Shown in pieces: positions 41,825-47,771 of a stretch of DNA of 47,771 nucleotides; positions within the stretch are counted from its first letter, which is position 1, and every line of letters begins with the position of its first letter. The position numbers were made by a program, and so were the translations under genes. The stretch comes from Bacteroidales bacterium UBA1180 (lineage in GTDB: Bacteria; Bacteroidota; Bacteroidia; Bacteroidales; Paludibacteraceae), in the NCBI GenBank assembly GCA_002310195.1, contig DBYS01000002.1, forward strand, positions 1-47,771, given 5' to 3'. The notes beneath the pieces are model-generated. The model made no database searches. It worked only from the letters and a program-made list of their open reading frames with translations, and had not been told where the DNA came from.

Positions 41825-42253
41825 TCAGAAGAGGACAGACTCGTCTTGGTTGTCGCGTATCTCGTATCCTCCGTCTTCCTCCTGCATGGCTTCTTCGTTG
41901 CGCTGCTGCTGGTACTCTTGCGGACGGTAGAGGATCTGGATGTTCTCGGCAATCACCTCCGTCTTCTGGCGGCGCTGACCTTCCTTCTCCCACGTGCGTG
42001 TCTGCAGTTTACCTTCAACATAGAGTTTCATACCCTTGCGAATGTTCCGCTCCGCCCATTCGGCGAGGTTCCGCCAAAGCACGATAGCGTGCCAGTCGGT
42101 CTTGTCGGGGACTTGCGTTCCGTTCTGCATCGTGTAACCGCGTTCGGTGGTTGCGAGATTGAAATTAGCAATAGCTACACCGCGGTCCAAGTAACGTACC
42201 TCAGGGTCTGATCCAACGTTGCCAATCAGGATAACTTTATTGACTGAAGACAT
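41825..42253 (-). CDS. ssb: Single-stranded DNA-binding protein
   Basis: The 142-residue OB-fold protein reads VNKVILIGNVGSDPEVRY, then ANFNLATTERG, WHAIVLWRNLAE and KGMKLYVEGKLQTRTWE, all as expected. The linker is Gln/Glu-rich. The C-terminal tip is DNQDESVLF rather than the usual DDDxPF, so the partner-binding tip is altered although still acidic with a terminal Phe. It has a consensus promoter interlocked with that of the divergent gene. Confidence 0.94.
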   Translation of the reverse strand: MSSVNKVILIGNVGSDPEVRYLDRGVAIANFNLATTERGYTMQNGTQVPDKTDWHAIVLWRNLAEWAERNIRKGMKLYVEGKLQTRTWEKEGQRRQKTEVIAENIQILYRPQEYQQQRNEEAMQEEDGGYEIRDNQDESVLF

Positions 42254-42283
42254 AATAACGATAATTTAGTGAAAAATTTTATG

Positions 42284-42315
42284 CAAAGTTACAAAAAAAT
42301 TTGCATATTTGCAAA
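42284..42315 (-). promoter_or_regulatory. Promoter of ssb
   Basis: Minus strand: -33 TTTG (42315 to 42312), 20 bp, -7 TAACTTTG (42291 to 42284), full consensus. Start near 42277. It overlaps the rightward promoter at 42300-42331 by 16 bp. Confidence 0.8.
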
Positions 42316-42331
42316 AAAAATCGTATCTTTG
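42300..42331 (+). promoter_or_regulatory. Promoter of the secreted EEP gene
   Basis: -33 TTTG (42300-42303), 20 bp, -7 TATCTTTG (42324-42331), full consensus. Start near 42338, which rules out any upstream translation start and supports ATG at 42365. Confidence 0.8.
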
Positions 42332-42364
42332 TATGCTTTTTTTGAAAAATTAAAGGAAAAGACC

Positions 42365-43495
42365 ATGAAGAAAACCCTCCTTGCCTCGATTGTCTTGGCA
42401 TGTATGGCGCTGGTGAGCCTTCCTGCCCAAGCCCAAAAATCTCTCAATGAACAAGACGCTCAGGATTATGTTGTGCGTTGTGTTGCGTTCTACAACCTGG
42501 AGAACCTGTTCGATACGATCCACGATTTCTATGTCCTCAGTAACGGCGATACGATTCACAAGAACGACTACGAGTATCTGCCTACAGGTGGTATGCACTG
42601 GACGGGCTTGAAGTACCGCAACAAACTTAAGAACATGGCGTACGCTATTTCGCAGTTCGGTCTCGACAAGACCCCTCTGGGCGCATCGATCATCGGCGTG
42701 TGCGAGGTGGAGAACATCGGCTGCCTGAAAGACCTGTGCAAGGAGATCGAGAACCAGACCGGCCGCAAGTACGTGCCCATACTGCTCGAGGGTCCTGACC
42801 GCCGCGGTGTGGATGTCGGATATCTGTACGACCCGCGGTACTTCGTTCCGGCCGGCAAGCCCGTACCTTATACGCTGAAGGCACACTACTCCGACGGCGG
42901 CAAGGTGCGCAGCCGTTTCCAATTATTGCTCTCAGGCTACCTGAAGGACGAGAACGGCGGTATAGTCAAGGACAAGCTTCATCTGATAGTCAACCACTGG
43001 CCATCGCGTTACGGCGGCGAGGAGAGTTCGCGTGCCACACGTGATACCGCGGCCATGCTCTGTCGGCATATAACCGACTCGCTATACTTGAAAGACCCGC
43101 GTGCGAAGGTGATCGTAATGGGTGACCTCAACGACGATCCGTTCAACCACTCCTGCGCGGAGATCATGGAAGCGCGGATGAAACGTGAGGACGTCGGTAC
43201 GCAGGGATTCTTCAATACTATGTGGCTGCACCTCGAGCGCGGTGTAGGTACGCTGATGTACAACGGTACATGGGATTTGTTTGACCAGATCATCATCAGT
43301 GAGCCTCTACTCAACGCACCTCACGAGCGCACACAGTGGACATACTGGAAATCCGAGGTATTCAACAAGCCTTTCCTCACCGTGCAGGAAGGCAAGGACA
43401 AAGGCGCACCGTTGCGTACACACAAAGGCGGCGTATGGCAGAATGGTTACGGCGACCACTATCCCACGATGATTTACCTGATTAAGAACAAGTAG
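42365..43495 (+). CDS. Secreted endonuclease/exonuclease/phosphatase-family protein
   Basis: I start it at 42365 because MKKTLLASIVLACMALVS begins a signal peptide (cleaved near AQA) and the promoter ends at 42331; the longer ORF to 42269 would begin upstream of transcription. The 376-residue product has the DNase I-like fold: FYNLENLFDT (metal site), GVCEVEN, NHWPSRYGG, VMGDLNDDP and a C-terminal GDHYP. These residues are the catalytic Asn, Glu, His and Asp set. It could be an extracellular nuclease or phosphodiesterase. Confidence 0.88.
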   Translation: MKKTLLASIVLACMALVSLPAQAQKSLNEQDAQDYVVRCVAFYNLENLFDTIHDFYVLSNGDTIHKNDYEYLPTGGMHWTGLKYRNKLKNMAYAISQFGLDKTPLGASIIGVCEVENIGCLKDLCKEIENQTGRKYVPILLEGPDRRGVDVGYLYDPRYFVPAGKPVPYTLKAHYSDGGKVRSRFQLLLSGYLKDENGGIVKDKLHLIVNHWPSRYGGEESSRATRDTAAMLCRHITDSLYLKDPRAKVIVMGDLNDDPFNHSCAEIMEARMKREDVGTQGFFNTMWLHLERGVGTLMYNGTWDLFDQIIISEPLLNAPHERTQWTYWKSEVFNKPFLTVQEGKDKGAPLRTHKGGVWQNGYGDHYPTMIYLIKNK

Positions 43496-43501
43496 ACCGC
43501 T

Positions 43502-43858
43502 ATGAATCAGTGTCCCTTAACCCACCGCACAGACGTAATCAAATTACGTAACTACGGCCGCATACTGCAAGACCTCGTGGCGTACGCTACAACCATCAAG
43601 GACGAACGCCAACGTCAGTCGGCTACGATCTATATAGCGCGCTGCATGCGCCAGAAGAACCAGATCTGGAACAAAGAGTTCGAGTCCGGCATACAACGTC
43701 TTAGAGAAGACATCGAGATCCTCTCCGACGGTCAGCTCTCCACCTCTTTCCCCGGCTTCGAAGAGGCGATGGCTGTGCATGCGCAGTCTGATAGCCAGTC
43801 GCCCAAACGCCAGAACAACCAGAACCGTTTTGCCAGGAAACAGCGTACGATGCGATAG
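43502..43858 (+). CDS. Short DUF4290-like protein
   Basis: The 118-residue protein has an N-terminal segment (IKLRNYGRILQDLVAYATTI, KDERQR) matching the start of DUF4290 proteins as I remember them. Those are usually longer, near 200 residues; here the C-terminus is a Gln/Asn/Arg-rich tail. It may be a reduced member. It lies 6 bp after the EEP gene and is followed by a bidirectional terminator. Confidence 0.7.
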   Translation: MNQCPLTHRTDVIKLRNYGRILQDLVAYATTIKDERQRQSATIYIARCMRQKNQIWNKEFESGIQRLREDIEILSDGQLSTSFPGFEEAMAVHAQSDSQSPKRQNNQNRFARKQRTMR

Positions 43859-43897
43859 ATGCATAACCCGTGGTCATGTTTGGCTGCGATAGACAAA

Positions 43898-43932
43898 AGA
43901 AAACGGCACCGCATGAGCGATGCCGTTTTTCT
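43898..43932. terminator. Bidirectional terminator
   Basis: AAAACGGCA (43900-43908) with TGCCGTTTT (43921-43929) forms a 9-bp stem with GC inner pairs; T-runs follow in both directions. It separates the rightward EEP-DUF4290 pair from the leftward uptake locus. Confidence 0.85.
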
Positions 43933-43946
43933 TTGCAATGGACGAA

Positions 43947-44468
43947 TCAATCGTCGTTAACCAGACCGGTGTAACGGATACCCGTTATACGCAGACGGTC
44001 GTAGTAAACACCTGCGTTCGAATCGTCGTCGAACAGGATGTCGAACACGATCGAGTCAGCCGGCGCACCGCTCGGGGTCTTGCCTGCACCACGCAGGATC
44101 TTACCGTTGGTAACGTCAGCATTGCAGGGAGCATATTGCAGGTTCTCTCCGGCAATGATGCCGAAGGTATCTGCAGCCTGGTCGCAAGCAACCTTCAATT
44201 TGAAATCCCAGCAAGCGCCGTCAACATCCTGAATAAACAGGGTGTCCTTGTTGTTGGCTGCAGTGTTGAAGGTCAGGAGCCAGAACTTGCCGATGCCGAA
44301 CAGGTCTGCGTCCTCATAGAGCACAGTGCCGTCGCCATCAATAGCTATACACTCCACGTACCACTGGCCTGCCATCTTCTCGGTAGCAGTACCGCCAATG
44401 GGGTCCTTCTCGCACGAGGCAAGCGTCAGCGTTGCCAGGGCTACTATTGCATAAACTAACTTTTTCAT
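43947..44468 (-). CDS. Lipid_bd (PF12888-type) lipoprotein of a SusCD locus
   Basis: The 173-residue lipoprotein starts at ATG 44468 (lipobox LASC, Cys19); the earlier TTG at 44474 is unlikely. Characteristic phrases are GGTATEKMAGQWYVE, GKFWLLTFNTAANNKDTL, GKILRGAGKTPSGAPADS and the end RITGIRYTGLVNDD. These match proteins annotated as lipid-binding putative hydrolases at SusCD loci. It is the last gene of the locus and is probably displayed on the surface as an accessory subunit. Confidence 0.88.
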   Translation of the reverse strand: MKKLVYAIVALATLTLASCEKDPIGGTATEKMAGQWYVECIAIDGDGTVLYEDADLFGIGKFWLLTFNTAANNKDTLFIQDVDGACWDFKLKVACDQAADTFGIIAGENLQYAPCNADVTNGKILRGAGKTPSGAPADSIVFDILFDDDSNAGVYYDRLRITGIRYTGLVNDD

Positions 44469-44470
44469 AA

Positions 44471-45187
44471 TCAAAGATCGACTTTATTAAGTTCAACACT
44501 GAAATCCAGATAGCCTGCATACGTTACCGTATAGGTGATAGTCTTAGCTCCGGCATCATACTTCGAATCAGCCGAGAGAGCGTCAGCGGCGTCACCCCAA
44601 CCAGGAACATTGCTGCTCTCGAGGGTAATGGTACCGTCGTCAGCGATGGAGATAGTAGCTTGCATAGCATACGAATCACCGTAACCGGCACGCTGTGCAT
44701 ACCAACCTGCGAGCAGGTCATCTACAAAGTAAGTGCCGTCACCGTTGTCAATGATCATGATCTCGAACGATGCTCCGTAAGCCACGTCGGCACCGGTGTT
44801 GGTGTTTGTACGGTGGCTGGCAGGACTGCATGCCCAGAAACCTTCAATTGCACTGCTTAGATCCAGCACAATCACGGTACGGGTAGCCGAAGCAGGGAAA
44901 CCGTCGGCATTAACGATGCTGTAAACAACGCTATACACGCCCGAAGTTGAAGTGTCAACATTGCTGTTAACCTCAACCTTGTCGGTTACGTCCTCACCCT
45001 TCATCGTAGCGGTGAAACCCGGGTCAACGAATTCAGAGCCTTTGTCTACTACCATAGTGGCATCACCCTCCAGAACGATCTCTGCAAAATAAGTGATACT
45101 GGTCAAACCCGCAGACTCCTTCTCGCAGCTCGTGAAACCGAGTGCCAGAGCGAAGAGGGCTACCAAACATATAATACTCTTTTTCAT
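44471..45187 (-). CDS. DUF5011/Ig-like lipoprotein of a SusCD locus
   Basis: This is a 238-residue lipoprotein (lipobox FTSC, Cys21). Residues 35-108 form a bacterial Ig-like (DUF5011-type) domain: GSEFVDPGFTATMKGEDVTD, then YSVVYSIVNADGFPASATRT. The second half (112-238) is a beta-rich domain of unknown type ending DFSVELNKVDL. Such proteins sit beside SusC/SusD and can join the complex at the cell surface. The stop is 2 bp before the next start. Confidence 0.88.
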   Translation of the reverse strand: MKKSIICLVALFALALGFTSCEKESAGLTSITYFAEIVLEGDATMVVDKGSEFVDPGFTATMKGEDVTDKVEVNSNVDTSTSGVYSVVYSIVNADGFPASATRTVIVLDLSSAIEGFWACSPASHRTNTNTGADVAYGASFEIMIIDNGDGTYFVDDLLAGWYAQRAGYGDSYAMQATISIADDGTITLESSNVPGWGDAADALSADSKYDAGAKTITYTVTYAGYLDFSVELNKVDL

Positions 45188-45221
45188 AATTGTAATCCTT
45201 TAACAAGTTTATACCTTACGA

Positions 45222-46712
45222 TTACTTACCCCAGAAGATAGGCTCCAGATAACCCGGGAATGCGGGTGCATTGCTGTTACGCGACGTGCTGATCTCAGGA
45301 TAAGCAAAGCGCTCGAGCAACTTGTTGTCACCTACTTGGTTGAACACCTGGAACGGTGTGTAGAGCTTACCCGGTTCGTACTTGGTCAGGTCGAGTGCGC
45401 CACTACCGGCGTACATATCCGAAGCCTTAACCGTACCGAAAGCGGGTTGGTCGAGACGACGAGCCTCGGTGTAACCCTCAAAGCCGTTGATGCCGGCGAG
45501 AGCTTTCCACTTCTCGAGACCGATTACCTCTTGCCACTTGCTCTGGTCATACGGGAACTGAGCTACGTGAGCAGCAGCACCGCTTACACCTGCCGAAGCG
45601 AACGAAGCAGCGATAGCGTCAGCGTAAGCGTAGGCAGCGTTGGTGGCGTCACTCTTGCGAGCATAGAACTCAGCAAGGAAGAAGTCGATCTCAGCACGGC
45701 TGATGAAGATCACCGGCGTGTTGTAGTTGAGCTTGAGTTCGCACCAAGCGGCGGTCGAAGCGTACTTGTCTTCAACGGTCGAGAGGTTCGTACCGGAGAT
45801 GCTTCCCTGGAACTTGCCGTCACCGTTCGGGAGGATCCATGCAGCCAGACGCGGATCAGTGTAAGCGTCAGTCTGAAGTGTACCTACGAGTGCAAGGTTG
45901 GCAATCACGTTGTGCGTAACACGACCCCATGTAGCGCGCTCCTCCGAGTAGAAGGGGTTAGCTTGGCCATTGGCGTCGGACCAGCAACCGGCGATCTCGA
46001 TATCGTTAGCGGGCAACTTGTCCTCATTGATGATCGCCTGGATCTCGGCACTCACGTCCTTCACGCTCGACAGACGGCTCAGCAGTTTGAGTTTCTCAGC
46101 ATAAGCAAAGCTTACCCACTCATCAACCGACTTGTCCGGGAAGATGAAGCTCGTAACAACCATGTCACCTGCCTTCAGGCCTGCTATGGCAGCGTCAAGC
46201 TCCTTAATCAAACCTTCGTAGATATCTTGACCGTTGTCATACTTTGGTGCAAGATTCTCGGGGTCGAATGCCTCAGAGTAGGGCAGTTCGCCAAACGCGT
46301 CCACCAGCAGCTGGAATGCAAACGCACGCAGAACGGTGGCTTGCAGCTTAACGGCGGTCTCGTTGTCGGCATCAGCCTTCTTGATAACCGTATTCAGGTT
46401 GCTCAGCGCACGCTGGAACAACTGGCGGTAAGCACCGCTACCGTTCTCGGCCGAAACCTCAAACTGCGAATACTTCACGTAGTTCGGCGTACCGAATTGC
46501 TGTGCATAGTATTGCGCATTGTAAGCACCGAGGATATGCAGCGTATAAGCGTACGTAGCAGCGATGTTCATCTCTGCTGCAGGCAGGATCATTTCGCTCG
46601 TCAAGTTCTCTTCAGCGGGAGAGTTGGGGTCATAGTTGATGTCAAGGTAATCCTTGCAACCGGTCAGACCCAACACGAGTACGGAAAACAATATACTAAT
46701 ATACTTTTTCAT
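45222..46712 (-). CDS. SusD/RagB-family outer-membrane lipoprotein
   Basis: The 496-residue surface lipoprotein (lipobox LTGC, Cys19) belongs to the SusD-like group opening CKDYLDINYDPNSP. TPR-like helices (AYRQLFQRALSNLNTVIKKA, QATVLRAFAFQLLVDAFGEL) form the scaffold; the C-terminus FAYPEISTSRNSNAPAF is typical. It caps the SusC barrel and catches nutrient. Accessory lipoproteins next to it resemble those of the Bacteroides peptide importer BT2261-2264, so peptide is a more likely ligand than glycan, with moderate confidence. Confidence 0.93.
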   Translation of the reverse strand: MKKYISILFSVLVLGLTGCKDYLDINYDPNSPAEENLTSEMILPAAEMNIAATYAYTLHILGAYNAQYYAQQFGTPNYVKYSQFEVSAENGSGAYRQLFQRALSNLNTVIKKADADNETAVKLQATVLRAFAFQLLVDAFGELPYSEAFDPENLAPKYDNGQDIYEGLIKELDAAIAGLKAGDMVVTSFIFPDKSVDEWVSFAYAEKLKLLSRLSSVKDVSAEIQAIINEDKLPANDIEIAGCWSDANGQANPFYSEERATWGRVTHNVIANLALVGTLQTDAYTDPRLAAWILPNGDGKFQGSISGTNLSTVEDKYASTAAWCELKLNYNTPVIFISRAEIDFFLAEFYARKSDATNAAYAYADAIAASFASAGVSGAAAHVAQFPYDQSKWQEVIGLEKWKALAGINGFEGYTEARRLDQPAFGTVKASDMYAGSGALDLTKYEPGKLYTPFQVFNQVGDNKLLERFAYPEISTSRNSNAPAFPGYLEPIFWGK

Positions 46713-46730
46713 ATTTTTGTCCTCCTCAGT

Positions 46731-47771
46731 TTAGAATTTAATATTCACGTTCAGACCATATTGACGGCTGGTCGGGTTGGAGTACAACTCACCGAACTGA
46801 GCAGCCAGGTCGCCGTCACCGGCATACGAGGTGTTCTCAGGATCAATATAGTAGTTGTCCTTAGCCGTGAACGTTGCTACATTGTTCACGTAAGCAGTAA
46901 TGGCGATGCCTTCGAAACGCATGGCTTGCATCCATTTCTTCGGCAGATCCCATGTCAGGCTGATGTTGCGCAGCTTAGCGAACGAACGGTTGATCAGGAA
47001 GAACTCGCCGCCTTGGCCAGCGCCAGTGCCATCGAAGTAATTCTGATAGCTACCGTCAACCAGGAAGATCGGAGTGGTGTTCTCCTCATAGATCGGGTTG
47101 CCCTCAGCGTCAGCGCCTACCTCAACAACAGAGTTGGGCACCACGAACGGGTTACGGCCGTTGTAGGTCGTTACTACGCCGTTACCGGTGAACTCCATGA
47201 GGTTCTTCGTACGCGAGAACATATATCCACCCAAACGAGCGTCCAGGGTAGCACTCAGCGTTACGCCGTATGCGGAGAGAGAGGTCGAGATGCCACCCGT
47301 CCACTTGCACTGCATGTTCTTGCCGGTGTCCTCGATGTCAGCGCCGATGATAGGCTGACCGTCAGCACCTACGATGATCTTGCCATCCTCAGTGTACTGC
47401 GGCAGGTTGGTGTAGAATTCACCCATCGGCTTGCCAACCTCAGCGTAAGCATATACAGCGTCAGCAGATGTCGAGAAGCCTTCGATGATGCTCTTGCCGC
47501 CATCCAGACCGTCAGGCAACTCAAGAACGGTGTTCCAGTTGCGGGCTACGTTGAAGTCCAAGTTCCACTGGAAGTTCTTCGTCTTAACCGGCGTGGTGTT
47601 CAATACCAACTCGAAACCGGTGTTGCGAACCTTACCGAAGTTCGTAACCATCGTGTTGTAACCTGTAGAAGGATCAACAGGCAGCGTGAAGATCTGATCT
47701 TTTGTGATACGGTGATAGTACGTAGCGTCCAAACCCAGACGACCGCCGAAGAACTGGAGGTTCAAACCAAC
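46731..47771 (-). CDS. SusC/RagA-family TonB-dependent receptor, C-terminal part
   Basis: Only the last 346 codons are in the window; the gene runs off the right edge (reading VGLNLQFFGGRLGLD at the edge). It shows barrel strands and C-terminal SusC landmarks: YYHRITKDQIFTLPV, NFGKVRNTGFELVLN, RSFAKLRNISLTWDLPK, NVATFTAKDNYY, IDPENT and the end SRQYGLNVNIKF with terminal Phe. It imports the ligand captured by SusD using TonB energy. SusD follows after 18 bp. Confidence 0.95.
   Translation of the reverse strand, partial: VGLNLQFFGGRLGLDATYYHRITKDQIFTLPVDPSTGYNTMVTNFGKVRNTGFELVLNTTPVKTKNFQWNLDFNVARNWNTVLELPDGLDGGKSIIEGFSTSADAVYAYAEVGKPMGEFYTNLPQYTEDGKIIVGADGQPIIGADIEDTGKNMQCKWTGGISTSLSAYGVTLSATLDARLGGYMFSRTKNLMEFTGNGVVTTYNGRNPFVVPNSVVEVGADAEGNPIYEENTTPIFLVDGSYQNYFDGTGAGQGGEFFLINRSFAKLRNISLTWDLPKKWMQAMRFEGIAITAYVNNVATFTAKDNYYIDPENTSYAGDGDLAAQFGELYSNPTSRQYGLNVNIKF

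Noticed and set aside
42269..42364. Longer start of the EEP protein
   Set aside because: It lies upstream of the consensus promoter and would bury the signal peptide behind 32 residues.

Overview
The window comes from a chromosome of the order Bacteroidales, with a base composition near 50% GC. The evidence is: at least eleven promoters of the Bacteroidetes type (TTTG, 20 bp, TAnnTTTG) lying exactly upstream of genes; a SusC/SusD pair; GldH; proteins ending in type IX secretion-like tails; archaeal-type Psd; fused NfnAB; and start codons without Shine-Dalgarno sequences. I cannot name a genus. No rRNA, tRNA, CRISPR array, transposase or integrase was seen.

Layout. 1-2.6 kb is accessory: five small leftward genes of unknown function, two of them paralogous and one with a helix-turn-helix. 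They have long structured leaders, a shared promoter element and a 21-bp-arm hairpin just before one start. 2.6-7.9 kb holds an AAA/DUF4143 ATPase, three small secreted proteins or lipoproteins with partly repeated 3' ends, and a membrane TPR-HTH regulator. 7.9-12.5 kb is a compact leftward housekeeping operon holB-ricT-gldH-trmB-mrp that leads into the regulator. 12.6-15.2 kb is rhomboid-psuK-psuG, followed by HU on the other strand.

15.7-23.4 kb is the most striking block. A second TPR-TM-HTH regulator is transcribed away from a three-gene rightward operon: a BspA-like leucine-rich-repeat protein, a 960-residue GLUG/Ig-like protein and an outer-membrane barrel. The divergent promoters are placed so that the two transcripts would start by overlapping each other. 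23.6-28 kb is adk-obg-clcA-murI. 28-31 kb carries a secreted protein, a small winged-helix protein, fabF and acpP, all leftward. 31-35 kb is TPR lipoprotein - small membrane protein - mutL, also leftward.

35.1-41.7 kb is a rightward run: lipoprotein, SRPBCC protein, psd, deoC, fused nfnAB, panB, rubrerythrin. It contains 7-bp tandem repeats inside nfnAB and before deoC. 41.8-43.9 kb has ssb facing away from a secreted nuclease/phosphatase-fold protein and a short DUF4290 protein. 43.9-47.8 kb is a nutrient-uptake locus: SusC (cut by the window edge), SusD, a DUF5011-type lipoprotein and a Lipid_bd lipoprotein. This order resembles the Bacteroides peptide importer BT2261-2264.

Best candidates for something undescribed are the small-gene cassette at the left end, the regulator/LRR/GLUG/barrel locus, and the heptamer repeats that could frameshift nfnAB.
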